From NCBI GenBank assembly GCA_027006785.1, contig JALTFR010000003.1:1-36816 (forward strand): a stretch of DNA of 36,816 nt, given 5' to 3'. Made by a program: the position numbers and the translations under genes. This document shows, piece by piece, positions 17,497 to 25,272 of this stretch. How positions within the stretch are numbered: the first letter of the stretch is position 1; the number at the start of each line of letters is the position of its first letter. This DNA comes from Thermoplasmata archaeon (GTDB taxonomy: Archaea > Thermoplasmatota > Thermoplasmata > WALJ01). The notes beneath the pieces are model-generated. The model did no database searches and was not told where the DNA came from. It worked only from the letters and a program-made list of their open reading frames with translations.

Positions 17497-18003
17497 ATGA
17501 AAAAGGATGCCCTTGCCCTGGAGAAGAGAAGAACGATATATCAGTATGTTAAAGAACACCCCGGGGTCTATATGCGGGAGATACAGAAGGAACTGAGCAT
17601 GGCCACAGGCGTCCTGGAATACCATCTGGACTACCTTGTCAAAGAAGGATTACTGACAACGCACATGGACGGGAGGAAGAAGAGGTTCTATTCCTCGGAG
17701 GTGAGTGCTCCCCACAAGGAACTCCTCTCATTCCTGAGGCAGAGGCAGAGCCGGAGGATACTCGTCACGGCACTTAAACCCAAAGGTGCATCCTTAGATG
17801 AGCTGAAAGAGGGGTGCTCCTGTTCCAGAGGTACACTGCTGGTGTATATCAGCAGGCTTTTGAAGACAGGATACCTTGAAAAAAGGGGTGAAAGATATTT
17901 CGCGGTGAATCCTGATGAACTGACGAAGATGCTCATAAGCTACCGTGAGAGCTATCTGGACGATGTGGTGGACCGCTTCCTCGATTCATTCGGAAACCTG
18001 TGA
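17497..18003 (+). CDS. Two-domain winged helix-turn-helix transcriptional regulator
   Basis: A 168-residue DNA-binding protein with two winged helices. The N-terminal one is ArsR/MarR-like: KRRTIYQYVKEHPGVYMREI near residue 10, then MATGVLEYHLDYLVKEGLLT and a basic wing (DGRKKRFY). The second spans about residues 85-150 (LKPKGASLDELKEGCSCSRG, then SRLLKTGYLEKRGERYFAVN). The second domain has a Cys pair (CSC) that might sense redox or metal, though that is speculative. No ligand domain is present. Co-transcribed with the small membrane protein and divergent from the KaiC-like operon, which it may regulate together with its own promoter. Confidence 0.83.
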   Translation: MKKDALALEKRRTIYQYVKEHPGVYMREIQKELSMATGVLEYHLDYLVKEGLLTTHMDGRKKRFYSSEVSAPHKELLSFLRQRQSRRILVTALKPKGASLDELKEGCSCSRGTLLVYISRLLKTGYLEKRGERYFAVNPDELTKMLISYRESYLDDVVDRFLDSFGNL

Positions 18004-18008
18004 TAAAG

Positions 18009-18016
18009 CTTTAATA
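18009..18016 (+). promoter_or_regulatory. TATA box of lsm-rpl37e-purF
   Basis: CTTTAATA predicts a start near 18037 and a leader of about 9 nt ending in GTGATAAC before ATG 18046. This argues against the in-frame ATG at 18031. Confidence 0.5.
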
Positions 18017-18045
18017 AGTGATGTAAATGGATGGGGTGTGATAAC

Positions 18046-18264
18046 ATGCAGGGACTGAAACCCTTGACGGTATTGAATCAGGCAATAAACAGCCCGGTGA
18101 TAGTTGAGCTCAGAGGAAACAAGGAGTACCACGGAATACTCGACGGATACGACCCCCACATGAACCTTGTTCTGCGCAATGCGGAGCAGATAATCGGAGA
18201 TAAGGTAACTCGATATGAGAGGATCATCGTGAGAGGGGATAACGTTATATACATCTCGCCGTAA
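18046..18264 (+). CDS. lsm: Sm-like RNA-binding protein (Lsm/SmAP)
   Basis: A 72-residue archaeal Sm protein that forms a heptameric ring binding U-rich RNA. The Sm1 motif is [20 protein letters not shown] with [10 protein letters not shown] after it; Sm2 is [17 protein letters not shown] at the C terminus. Start ATG 18046 is chosen over 18031 from the TATA spacing and from the usual length and N terminus of the family ([14 protein letters not shown]). It heads an operon with rpl37e and purF, an arrangement widely conserved in euryarchaea (established), with an 11-nt gap to rpl37e. Confidence 0.94.
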   Translation: MQGLKPLTVLNQAINSPVIVELRGNKEYHGILDGYDPHMNLVLRNAEQIIGDKVTRYERIIVRGDNVIYISP

Positions 18265-18275
18265 GGGGGGAAACC

Positions 18276-18443
18276 ATGTCAAAAGGCACACCATCAATGG
18301 GTAAAAGAGGAAGTAAGAAGACCCATATCAGGTGCAGAAGATGCGGAAGACACACGTATCATGTTCGCCATAAGGTATGCTCCTACTGCGGCTACGGAAA
18401 GAGCGCAAAGAAAAGGAGTTATAACTGGGCGAAGGTGCACTAA
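18276..18443 (+). CDS. rpl37e: Large ribosomal subunit protein eL37
   Basis: A 55-residue basic zinc-ribbon ribosomal protein. It starts [20 protein letters not shown] and carries two CxxC pairs (CRRC about residues 20-23, CSYC about residues 35-38) that bind zinc, then [17 protein letters not shown] at the end, as in other archaeal eL37 proteins. Strong Shine-Dalgarno-like GGGGGG (18265-18270) precedes the ATG. The stop TAA overlaps the purF ATG by one base (TAATG), giving translational coupling. Genes this short are easily missed by ORF cut-offs. Confidence 0.96.
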   Translation: MSKGTPSMGKRGSKKTHIRCRRCGRHTYHVRHKVCSYCGYGKSAKKRSYNWAKVH

Positions 18444-19855
18444 TGGGATTGAAGGAAGCATGCGGTATAGTCGGCATTGCCTCGGACACCGATGTTTCCT
18501 ATGAGATTTTCACAGCGCTCCGGGCCCTTCAGCACAGGGGCCAGGAGAGCGCCGGCATATCTGTTTTCACTGAGTCCTCCGGAATTGTCACATTGAAGGG
18601 GATGGGACTTGTCACAGAAGCATTTTCAGAGGAGGATCTCTCGGAGATAAAGGGCAATACCGGAATAGGGCATGTGCGCTATTCAACAGCCGGAGAATCA
18701 AGCATAAAGAATGCACAGCCCATTGAAATGCATATAGTATCCGGAATGATTGCCCTTGCCCACAACGGTGAGCTTGTGAATGCCGAATCACTGAGGAACT
18801 ATTACAAGGAAAAGGGATGGGCCTTTTTCACAACCAGTGACTCCGAGGTCATAATCCGGCTTCTTTCAAAGGAGCTCCACGACGGGAGAGACGAAGTCAC
18901 AGCAATAAAGGATGTAATGAGGAGCATCAACGGCTCATACGCACTTGTTATTCTGATAAACGGGAGACTGTATGCGGCACGCGACCCCATGGGAATAAAG
19001 CCCCTGGCCCTCGGAAGGAAGGGAGATACATGGATGGTGGCCTCCGAGAGCGTGGCCTTCGATGCCCTGGGGTTGGAGCTTGTGAGGGATGTGCAGCCCG
19101 GGGAGATAATAGAGCTGAAAAATGGCTCTGTGGTCTCACACAGGACGGAAGTGCCTGAAAAGAGCGCTCACTGTTTCTTCGAATGGGTCTATTTCGCCAG
19201 GTCCGACTCAATACTTGATAATGTTCTGGTATATGACGTCAGAAAAAGGATTGGAGAGTTCCTTGCACATGAAGCCCCGGTAGATGCGGATATAGTGGTG
19301 CCGGTTCCAGATTCGGGAAGGGCCCATGCCATAGGGTTCTCCGAGGCTTCTGGCATAAGGTATGCCGAGGGGCTGATGAAGAACAGGTACGTTGATCGCA
19401 CGTTCATCATGCCTGACCAGAAGATGAGGGAGTATAACGTTTCCGTAAAACTGAACCCGATTCGCTCCATGATCGAGGGGAAGAGGGTCGTGCTGGTGGA
19501 CGATTCAATAGTCCGCGGTACCACGATGAAGAAGATAGTCTCCATGCTGAAGGAAGCAGGCGCCAGTGAGGTTCATGTGCGAATAGGGTGCCCACCCATT
19601 GTGGCTCCATGCTATCTGGGTATAGACATGAAGACTAGGGCTCAGCTGATAGCATCCGATCGAAGTGTGGACGAAATCAGGGAACACATAGGTGCCGACT
19701 CTCTGGCATACATAAGCATTGAAGGTCTTGTAAAGGCCATAGGAAAGGACAGAAACGAGCTCTGTATGGGCTGCATAACTGGAGAATACCCTGTGAAAAT
19801 AGAGGGAGAAAGGCTGAGGGGCCAATCGACTCTGGAAGAATACTTGCATTTCTGA
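18443..19855 (+). CDS. purF: Amidophosphoribosyltransferase
   Basis: Catalyses the first committed step of purine synthesis, PRPP plus glutamine to phosphoribosylamine. After the short propeptide MGLKEA, Cys7 (CGIVGIA) is the N-terminal nucleophile of the glutaminase domain. The glutaminase motifs LQHRGQESAGI and IGHVRYST follow, and the PRPP loop is VVLVDDSIVRGTT near residue 351. The four cysteines that bind a [4Fe-4S] cluster in the B. subtilis-type enzyme are all present: AHCFFEWVYFAR near residue 235, APCYLGID near residue 390, and CMGC near residue 436. Full length at 470 residues. It suggests de novo purine synthesis and an anoxic or low-oxygen habit. Confidence 0.95.
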   Translation: MGLKEACGIVGIASDTDVSYEIFTALRALQHRGQESAGISVFTESSGIVTLKGMGLVTEAFSEEDLSEIKGNTGIGHVRYSTAGESSIKNAQPIEMHIVSGMIALAHNGELVNAESLRNYYKEKGWAFFTTSDSEVIIRLLSKELHDGRDEVTAIKDVMRSINGSYALVILINGRLYAARDPMGIKPLALGRKGDTWMVASESVAFDALGLELVRDVQPGEIIELKNGSVVSHRTEVPEKSAHCFFEWVYFARSDSILDNVLVYDVRKRIGEFLAHEAPVDADIVVPVPDSGRAHAIGFSEASGIRYAEGLMKNRYVDRTFIMPDQKMREYNVSVKLNPIRSMIEGKRVVLVDDSIVRGTTMKKIVSMLKEAGASEVHVRIGCPPIVAPCYLGIDMKTRAQLIASDRSVDEIREHIGADSLAYISIEGLVKAIGKDRNELCMGCITGEYPVKIEGERLRGQSTLEEYLHF

Positions 19856-19888
19856 GCAAAATAGAAAAAAATAAGTGCTTTGCGAAAA

Positions 19889-19898
19889 CTTTAAATAG
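19889..19898 (+). promoter_or_regulatory. TATA box of gar1-tfb
   Basis: CTTTAAATAG predicts a start near 19918, leaving a 30-nt leader with CAGGAGGAT (19938-19946) before the TTG. A second TATA-like site, CATATTTAAG (19919-19929), is centred 25 nt from the TTG and could give a leaderless alternative transcript. Confidence 0.5.
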
Positions 19899-19949
19899 TA
19901 GTCAAAGTAGAGGAAAAATCATATTTAAGGATAACCCAGGAGGATTCCC

Positions 19950-20291
19950 TTGAAAGAGATAGGCGTCATTAAAACCGGAACACGCAATGGCCTCTTAGTC
20001 CTGAGATGCGCCTCTCCCATCAGGCCAGGGATGGAAGTCTTCACCGGAGAAGGCATATACCTCGGAAGAGCCGTGAGAACCTTCGGACCGGAAAAGACAC
20101 CCTATGTCACCGTCAAACCGGACTCCGATATGGACGTGCTGGAACTCCTGGGTAAAAAAGTCTATACAAAGGGGGATAGATATGGCAAAAAAGAAGGAAG
20201 ATCTCGTCATAAAGGACGAAGTGATAAGATGCCCGGAATGCGGAAGCACCCACATAGTAAGGGATTACCAGCGCGGAGAGCTCATATGTGA
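19950..20291 (+). CDS. H/ACA RNP protein Gar1, tail overlapping tfb
   Basis: Component of the H/ACA ribonucleoprotein that guides pseudouridylation; contacts Cbf5. The beta-barrel core is residues 1-75: [40 protein letters not shown], then [11 protein letters not shown]. The start is TTG with AGGAGG placed correctly upstream. Translation continues out of frame through the first 110 bp of tfb and adds a 35-residue basic tail rich in Lys, Arg and His ([16 protein letters not shown] and on). Archaeal Gar1 proteins often have such basic tails, so the overlap is probably genuine dual coding. The gar1-tfb neighbourhood is known in other archaea. Confidence 0.85.
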   Translation: MKEIGVIKTGTRNGLLVLRCASPIRPGMEVFTGEGIYLGRAVRTFGPEKTPYVTVKPDSDMDVLELLGKKVYTKGDRYGKKEGRSRHKGRSDKMPGMRKHPHSKGLPARRAHM

Positions 20292-21123
20292 AGACTGCGG
20301 AATGGTCATAGAGGACAATTTCATAGACCTCGGGCCAGAATGGAGGGCCTTTGACATGGAACAGGGTGAGAGAAGGGCCAGAACAGGTGCTCCCATGACG
20401 ATGACTGTTCACGATAAGGGGCTCAGCACCGAGATCGGATGGAAGAACAAGGACTCTTACGGAAAGAACATACCCACCAAGAACAGGTCACAGCTATACA
20501 GGCTCAGAAAGTGGCAGAGAAGGATAAGGGTGAGCAATGCAACCGAGAGAAACCTCGCTTATGCGCTCACCGAACTTGAGAGGATGGCCGGAGCTCTCGG
20601 CCTTCCAAGGAATGTAAGAGAGACTGCCGCTGTTATATACAGGAAGGCCGTTGAGAAGAACCTCATACGCGGAAGAAGCATACAGGGGGTTGTGGCAGCA
20701 TCGCTATACGGTGCGTGCAGACGGGTCGGAGTCCCGAGAACCCTTGATGAAATTGCCGCCGTTGCAAATGTCGGAAGAAAGGAGATAGGCAGGACGTACA
20801 GGTTCATGGCAAGGGAACTCCAGCTCAAGCTCATGCCCACCAAACCGGATGATTACATAGCAAGGTTCTGCAGCGAGCTCGAGCTTCCCGGAGAGGTTCA
20901 GGCAAAGGCCGAGGAACTGCTCAGGATGGCCGCAGAGAAGGAACTGACATCAGGAAGAGGGCCCACAGGGGTTGCAGCGGCCGCGATATACATTGCATCC
21001 ATACTCACAGGCCACAGAAGGACGCAGAGAGAGGTGGCAGAGGTCGCAGGAGTTACCGAGGTCACCATAAGGAACAGGTACAAGGAGATAACCGAGAAAC
21101 TGGGCATAGTCGTTCCGATGTGA
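20182..21123 (+). CDS. tfb: Transcription initiation factor TFB
   Basis: Archaeal TFIIB homologue; bridges TBP at the promoter and RNA polymerase. A zinc ribbon (CPEC near residue 14, CEDC near residue 33) is followed by a B-finger/linker ([20 protein letters not shown]) and two cyclin repeats, the first near residue 120 ([20 protein letters not shown]) and the second near residue 215 ([20 protein letters not shown]), ending with a helix-turn-helix for BRE recognition ([19 protein letters not shown]). 313 residues. Start ATG 20182 has GGGGGAT at 20170-20176; the 26-residue in-frame upstream extension has no family similarity. It is embedded at its 5' end in gar1. Confidence 0.96.
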   Translation: MAKKKEDLVIKDEVIRCPECGSTHIVRDYQRGELICEDCGMVIEDNFIDLGPEWRAFDMEQGERRARTGAPMTMTVHDKGLSTEIGWKNKDSYGKNIPTKNRSQLYRLRKWQRRIRVSNATERNLAYALTELERMAGALGLPRNVRETAAVIYRKAVEKNLIRGRSIQGVVAASLYGACRRVGVPRTLDEIAAVANVGRKEIGRTYRFMARELQLKLMPTKPDDYIARFCSELELPGEVQAKAEELLRMAAEKELTSGRGPTGVAAAAIYIASILTGHRRTQREVAEVAGVTEVTIRNRYKEITEKLGIVVPM

Positions 21124-21133
21124 GCGTGAGGTC

Positions 21134-21643
21134 ATGGAAAGGGCCCTGATAATCGGCAGGTTCCAGCCAATACACAACGGCCATATGGAGATGATAAGAC
21201 GGGCTGCAAAGAGATATGAACTGATAATAGCCATAGGCAGCCCTCTCAAATCACATACTGTGGACAACCCCTTCACAGGCGGAGAAAGGTATGAGATGAT
21301 ATTGAGAGCGCTCAGAGATGAGGGCATTGAGGCACACATCATCCCCGTGCCTGACATAGAGTATAACGGTGTGTGGGCCTCCCATGTGATGTCTCTCTGC
21401 CCGCCATTCGATGTGGTCCTTTCCAATAACCCTCTTACCATCGAGCTTTTCTCACCTTACAAAAGGGTGATGGAGACCTCCATGTTCTCCAGAAAGGAGT
21501 ACTCCGGAAAGGAGATACGGAGAAGGATGATAGAAGGGGAGCCATGGGAAGAACTTGTTCCGAATGCAGTTGCGGAATATATCAAGGAAATAGGCGGAGA
21601 CGAGAGGATTTCCTATCTTTCACGAACTGATGAGTATGTTTAA
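21134..21643 (+). CDS. Nicotinamide-nucleotide adenylyltransferase
   Basis: Joins NMN and ATP to NAD+. The nucleotidyltransferase signature is GRFQPIHNGHMEMIRRA near residue 8 (HxGH), with the archaeal NMNAT features IAIGSPLKSHTVDNPFTGGE near residue 32 and EYSGKEIRRRMIEGEPWEEL near residue 122 (ISGTxIR-equivalent). The 169 residues are usual for archaea. It lies 10 nt after tfb with GTGAGGTC as Shine-Dalgarno, so it is probably cotranscribed with gar1-tfb. Confidence 0.93.
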   Translation: MERALIIGRFQPIHNGHMEMIRRAAKRYELIIAIGSPLKSHTVDNPFTGGERYEMILRALRDEGIEAHIIPVPDIEYNGVWASHVMSLCPPFDVVLSNNPLTIELFSPYKRVMETSMFSRKEYSGKEIRRRMIEGEPWEELVPNAVAEYIKEIGGDERISYLSRTDEYV

Positions 21644-21650
21644 CGGAAGT

Positions 21651-21658
21651 TACTTATA
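21651..21658 (+). promoter_or_regulatory. TATA box of the membrane protein pair
   Basis: TACTTATA is centred about 26 nt before ATG 21681, predicting leaderless initiation of a two-gene unit. Confidence 0.4.
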
Positions 21659-21680
21659 GCGGCATGATGGTGCAAATGTT

Positions 21681-22235
21681 ATGAGCGCAATCTCGAAGGC
21701 GATTGCAGTAACCCTGATTGTGATGGCCGTGGTGGCCACCGGATATACGGGATATTTTGCAAAAGAATACTCCGACTCGCTTGCCGCTCTGGCGGATTTC
21801 ACCGCTTATGCCGAATTTGACCCGGAAAATGTCGAACTGTATGAGAACCAGTCATATATAGAAGTGATTATAAGCATGCAGAATCCCTCGAACATAGAGA
21901 TCAAAGCATATGAAATCGATCTTGCGCTCTTCCTCCAGAACAGTACAACGGGTAAATTCACAAGGATTGGAAAACCGCTGATATTCTACAGCGATTACAA
22001 CCCAATCGTGGTAAAGCCGAATTCCGATGGAAAAGCGAGATTCTATCTTCATATAGAGGACCCTCAGGATTATGCCTGGAATATAGAGAAGATGCACGAA
22101 AAAAATGAGAGCATCAGGGTAGATCCTTATATGGAGATAAGGTACAGGGTTGCAAACTATGACTTCACAAACATGTATGCCTGGGGCATCTGGCACTGGA
22201 CGTGCAAAGAATGCGGGAGGGGTCCGTTTGATTGA
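21681..22235 (+). CDS. Unrecognised membrane-anchored extracytoplasmic protein
   Basis: A 184-residue protein with one N-terminal hydrophobic helix (AIAVTLIVMAVVATGYTGYF, residues 7-26) and a predicted outer beta-rich domain. The stretch SYIEVIISMQNPSNIEIKAY near residue 58 and the following strands recall immunoglobulin-like/LEA14-type folds, as far as can be judged by eye. The C terminus has CKECGRG, a CxxC that could bind metal or form a disulfide. No family was recognised with certainty. The next gene overlaps its 3' end by 8 nt, so the two probably form one membrane complex. Confidence 0.7.
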   Translation: MSAISKAIAVTLIVMAVVATGYTGYFAKEYSDSLAALADFTAYAEFDPENVELYENQSYIEVIISMQNPSNIEIKAYEIDLALFLQNSTTGKFTRIGKPLIFYSDYNPIVVKPNSDGKARFYLHIEDPQDYAWNIEKMHEKNESIRVDPYMEIRYRVANYDFTNMYAWGIWHWTCKECGRGPFD

Positions 22236-22860
22236 AATGAATGAACATCTGAAAAAAGACATTCTCTCCCCGGTGTTCTGGGGATTCATAGTTGCTCTTA
22301 TCTGCCTCCCTTTCTATCTGTTCATGGCAGTACCCCAGATTGGCAGAAGCTTCAATGTTGCGACTGTCCATGCATTTTTAATGCCAATAATAGCTGCATT
22401 CCTCGCCTCTGCCATGATGGGTGACCGGGACATGAAAAGTTCCCTTATAATGCTGCTTTCAAGCGCCATCTTCCTTACGGTAGGCATTCTCATCGTGCTG
22501 CTTCTTCCCCAGAGCATGCATGTGGTCTTTTTCGTGGATACGTACTATATCAACGTGGCTCAAAAGATGATTATGGCATTCATAATGTTCTTCCCGAGCC
22601 TGCTTATAGGCAGCATAACAGGGAAGGTCTTCGGAGATGCCTATGTCTCCGATATAACCCGTGCCGAGAGAAGGGAGCTGAATGAAGAGATGAGGGAATG
22701 GAAGGAGACCCTTGAAAAAGCCATAGATGAGAGTGACAAAGGGAACAGCTCTGATGAAAATACAGAGGGCAAAAACACAGTGGAAGCGGAAGAGGAACGC
22801 AGGGCGGAAGAAAAACCTAGGAAAGAGAGTGAATCCACTGCTTTGAAGAAAGAAGATTAA
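22228..22860 (+). CDS. Unrecognised four-helix membrane protein with acidic tail
   Basis: A 210-residue protein with four predicted transmembrane helices (about residues 16-36, 48-64, 71-94 and 112-135) and a highly charged cytoplasmic C-terminal third rich in Glu, Lys and Asn (EEERRAEEKPRKESE), probably a coiled coil or disordered. TTG 22228 is preferred as the start because GGGAGGGG (22215-22222) is 5 nt upstream; ATG 22237, three codons later, is too far from it but remains possible. No enzymatic motif is seen. Its partner upstream is a single-pass extracytoplasmic protein. Confidence 0.68.
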   Translation: MIEMNEHLKKDILSPVFWGFIVALICLPFYLFMAVPQIGRSFNVATVHAFLMPIIAAFLASAMMGDRDMKSSLIMLLSSAIFLTVGILIVLLLPQSMHVVFFVDTYYINVAQKMIMAFIMFFPSLLIGSITGKVFGDAYVSDITRAERRELNEEMREWKETLEKAIDESDKGNSSDENTEGKNTVEAEEERRAEEKPRKESESTALKKED

Positions 22861-22861
22861 G

Positions 22862-22870
22862 TTTATATAC
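22862..22870 (+). promoter_or_regulatory. TATA box of the uS13-uS4-uS11-RpoD operon
   Basis: TTTATATAC predicts a start near 22891 and a 24-nt leader that holds GGAGG (22903-22907) before the TTG at 22915. This ribosomal operon is therefore leadered and uses a Shine-Dalgarno. Confidence 0.55.
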
Positions 22871-22914
22871 CTCTCCTTGTGTGAGGCAGGATACCCGAAC
22901 ATGGAGGCTATATT

Positions 22915-23385
22915 TTGACACCTGAAGCAGAGAAAAACGAAAACCCCGACTTCAAATACATGGTCCGCATAATCGAGACGGACATAGACGGGAACCTCCC
23001 GTTAGTGCTGGCACTGCAGAGAATAGGGGGTATCGGACAGAGGATTGCAGAATCCGCCGCAAAGAAGGAGGGCATTTCACCTGTGGAAAAGATAGGAAAC
23101 CTGTCTGATGAGGACATAGAGCGGCTGGATGTCACTCTCAGGGAACTTCAAAAAGACATGCCCGTATGGATGCTCAACCGGAGGAAAGACTACGATACGG
23201 GCGCTGACCTGCATCTCGTAGGAAATGACCTTAAGATGAGGCATGAGGACGACATAAATCGCCTTAGAAAGATAAGGTCTTACAGAGGAATGAGACACGA
23301 GACAGGACACAAGGTAAGGGGACAGAGGACACGGTCCAACGGAAGAAAGGGACTCACTCTTGGAGTTTCAAGGAAAAAGAGCTGA
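22915..23385 (+). CDS. rps13: Small ribosomal subunit protein uS13
   Basis: A 156-residue uS13 of the small-subunit head, contacting the 50S and P-site tRNA. Visible: YMVRIIETDIDGNLPLVLAL near residue 15, QRIGGIGQRIAESAAKKEGI near residue 35 (helix-two-turns-helix), and the RNA-binding tail YRGMRHETGHKVRGQRTRSN near residue 123. The start is a TTG, supported by GGAGG 7 nt upstream and by the family's N terminus. It opens the uS13-uS4-uS11-RpoD operon. Confidence 0.96.
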   Translation: MTPEAEKNENPDFKYMVRIIETDIDGNLPLVLALQRIGGIGQRIAESAAKKEGISPVEKIGNLSDEDIERLDVTLRELQKDMPVWMLNRRKDYDTGADLHLVGNDLKMRHEDDINRLRKIRSYRGMRHETGHKVRGQRTRSNGRKGLTLGVSRKKS

Positions 23386-23394
23386 GGTGAGTAA

Positions 23395-24018
23395 GTGGGA
23401 GACCCTAAGAAGAACAGGAAGAAATACTCAAGGCCGTCTCATCCTTGGGAAGGCGAAAGGATAAAAGCAGAGAAGGAGCTGAGAAAGAAGTACGGGCTGA
23501 AGAACAAGACGGAGATATGGAAGGCCAAGGCTGAGCTCAGAAGGTACAGGAGACATGCAAGAGAACTTCAGGCAAAACTTAGATACGGTGACCCTCAGGC
23601 CGTAAAAGAGTCAGAAGAGCTCCTTGAAAAGCTTTCTCGCCTCGGAATTCTCTATGGCGAGGATGTCGCACTTGACAGCATACTGGGCCTCGAGGTCGAG
23701 AGCATACTTGCAAGAAGGCTTCAGACCATAGTTTATCTGAAAGGCATGGCGAACAGTATGCAGCAGGCGAGACAGTTCATAGTACACGGACATATCTCCG
23801 TAAACGGAAGGAAGGTCACTGTGCCCGGCTATCTCGTGAAGAAATCCGAGGAAGATGCCATAGATTACTTCTACAAGTCCCCGTTGAAAGATGACCTCCA
23901 TCCCGAAAGGATGAAAAAGAGGCAGAAAGCCGAGGGTTTCGGCAGAGAATCCGTAAATGAGAATGCCGCACCGGATTCCATTGCGAACAAAACGCCGGAG
24001 GTGAATGCAAATGGTTAA
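23395..24018 (+). CDS. rps4: Small ribosomal subunit protein uS4
   Basis: A 207-residue primary 16S-binding protein. The N terminus [17 protein letters not shown] and [20 protein letters not shown] are archaeal uS4 hallmarks, and the S4 RNA-binding domain spans about residues 104-165 ([20 protein letters not shown], then [20 protein letters not shown]). A C-terminal extension of about 25 residues ([19 protein letters not shown]) looks disordered. It starts at GTG, with GAGGTGA overlapping the uS13 stop as Shine-Dalgarno. It overlaps rps11 by 8 bp. Confidence 0.96.
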   Translation: MGDPKKNRKKYSRPSHPWEGERIKAEKELRKKYGLKNKTEIWKAKAELRRYRRHARELQAKLRYGDPQAVKESEELLEKLSRLGILYGEDVALDSILGLEVESILARRLQTIVYLKGMANSMQQARQFIVHGHISVNGRKVTVPGYLVKKSEEDAIDYFYKSPLKDDLHPERMKKRQKAEGFGRESVNENAAPDSIANKTPEVNANG

Positions 24019-24394
24019 GACAGCTGTTGCCCACATATATGCTTCCCATAACAACATCATAATCACTCTCACAGACATAACCGGCTCGGAGACCATCGCC
24101 AAATGCAGCGGAGGAATGGTGGTCAAGGCTGCAAAGGACGAGGGAAGCCCCTATGCTGCCATGAGAGCCGCTGACGTGATAGCAGATGCCGCAAAGGAGA
24201 AGGACATAAACACGATATACGTGAAAGTTAGGGCTCCGGGTGGAAACAAATCCACATCTCCCGGTCCGGGCGCGCAGGCAGCTATCAGAGCCCTCTCAAG
24301 GTCAGGCCTCAGGATAAAGAAGATAGAGGATGTGACGCCCATACCCCACGATGGTACTAAAAAGAAGGGTGGACGCCGTGGAAGAAGGGTGTAA
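24011..24394 (+). CDS. rps11: Small ribosomal subunit protein uS11
   Basis: A 127-residue platform protein of the 30S subunit. Visible: [20 protein letters not shown] near residue 6, [20 protein letters not shown] near residue 33, [20 protein letters not shown] near residue 74, and the conserved tail [20 protein letters not shown]. Two ATGs are available (24005, 24011). GGAGGTGA at 23997-24004 is 6 nt from 24011 but touches 24005, so 24011 is the functional start. The gene therefore begins inside the last codons of rps4. Confidence 0.96.
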   Translation: MVKTAVAHIYASHNNIIITLTDITGSETIAKCSGGMVVKAAKDEGSPYAAMRAADVIADAAKEKDINTIYVKVRAPGGNKSTSPGPGAQAAIRALSRSGLRIKKIEDVTPIPHDGTKKKGGRRGRRV

Positions 24395-24397
24395 CAT

Positions 24398-25231
24398 TTG
24401 AACATAGAAATACTTGAAATGGAAGAAACGAGGGCGAAACTGCTCATATACAACGCAGAGCCTCAGACAGTGAATGCTCTCAGGCGCACGCTGATAGCGG
24501 ATATCCCAAAAATGGCCATAGAATACGTTGACTTCCACCTCGGACCTATAGGCAGTGGAGAGGGAGGAAGGGTGGCTGACGGAGCATCTCCTCTGTTTGA
24601 CGAGATAATCGCCCACAGGCTCGGCCTGATACCGATACCCACGGACCTAGACGTGTTCAGGTTCAGAAACGAATGCGAACACGGGCCGGAGGAATCCTGC
24701 GAACTGTGCACGATAACATATACCCTCCATAAGGTCGGGCCGTGCACAGTATATTCAGGAGACCTTGAACCTGTAAATGGAGAGCGATACAGGCCGAAAG
24801 ACCCTCTCATACCCATAGTTAAACTGGATGAAGGTCAGGCTATATACATTACCGCATACGCAATACTCGGAACCGCAAAGGAGCATGCCAAATGGCAGGT
24901 CACCAGCGGCGTAGGATATCAGTACTATCCGATAGTGAGCCTTGACAGCAGTAAGTGCAGGAACTGCGACAGATGCCTTGAAGTCTGTCCGAAAAAGGTC
25001 TTCGAGAAGGTGGACGGACAGCTAGTCGTGAAGAACCCTGAGAACTGCAACCTCTGCGGCGCATGTGTGAAGGAATGTGAGGGTGTCAGTGTTGAAGGCG
25101 ACCCGACCAAGTTCATACTCCAGTATGAGACCGACGGTTCGCTGAGCGCAAGGGAGACCCTTGAAAAGGCGCTGGAAATACTTGCCCAGAGGTTCGAGGA
25201 CTTCAGGGAATCCATATCCGAGATGAAGTAA
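24398..25231 (+). CDS. rpoD: RNA polymerase subunit D with two [4Fe-4S] motifs
   Basis: Alpha/Rpb3-like assembly subunit of archaeal RNA polymerase, partner of RpoL. Dimerisation motifs are ETRAKLLIYNAEPQTVNALR near residue 10 and DEIIAHRLGLIPIPTDL near residue 67. A Cys cluster near residues 92-103 (ECEHGPEESCELC) resembles the Rpb3 zinc site. Residues 187-227 form a ferredoxin-like insert with eight cysteines in two complete sets, CRNCDRCLEVCP and CNLCGACVKEC, so two [4Fe-4S] clusters are likely. The start is TTG, 3 nt after the rps11 stop. No rpl18e, rpl13, rps9 or rpoN follows, unlike the usual archaeal order. Confidence 0.96.
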   Translation: MNIEILEMEETRAKLLIYNAEPQTVNALRRTLIADIPKMAIEYVDFHLGPIGSGEGGRVADGASPLFDEIIAHRLGLIPIPTDLDVFRFRNECEHGPEESCELCTITYTLHKVGPCTVYSGDLEPVNGERYRPKDPLIPIVKLDEGQAIYITAYAILGTAKEHAKWQVTSGVGYQYYPIVSLDSSKCRNCDRCLEVCPKKVFEKVDGQLVVKNPENCNLCGACVKECEGVSVEGDPTKFILQYETDGSLSARETLEKALEILAQRFEDFRESISEMK

Positions 25232-25233
25232 TC

Positions 25234-25243
25234 CTTTAAATAG
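25234..25243 (+). promoter_or_regulatory. TATA box of the GGGP synthase gene
   Basis: CTTTAAATAG, identical to the gar1 box, begins just after the rpoD stop and predicts a start near 25263, a leader of about 10 nt. Confidence 0.55.
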
Positions 25244-25246
25244 AGC

Positions 25247-25264
25247 CTCTTTTTCTCTTTTTTT
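25247..25264 (+). terminator. T-rich tract, possible terminator of the ribosomal/RpoD operon
   Basis: Two runs of T (five and seven) separated by CTC lie 15 nt after the rpoD stop. Archaeal termination commonly occurs at such U-rich tracts. It also lies within the promoter-proximal region of the next gene, so its role is uncertain. Confidence 0.35.
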
Positions 25265-25272
25265 GTGGTTCA

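Noticed and set aside
20104-20181. A 26-residue upstream extension of TFB
   Set aside because: No similarity to TFB N termini, and a GGGGGAT Shine-Dalgarno directly precedes ATG 20182.
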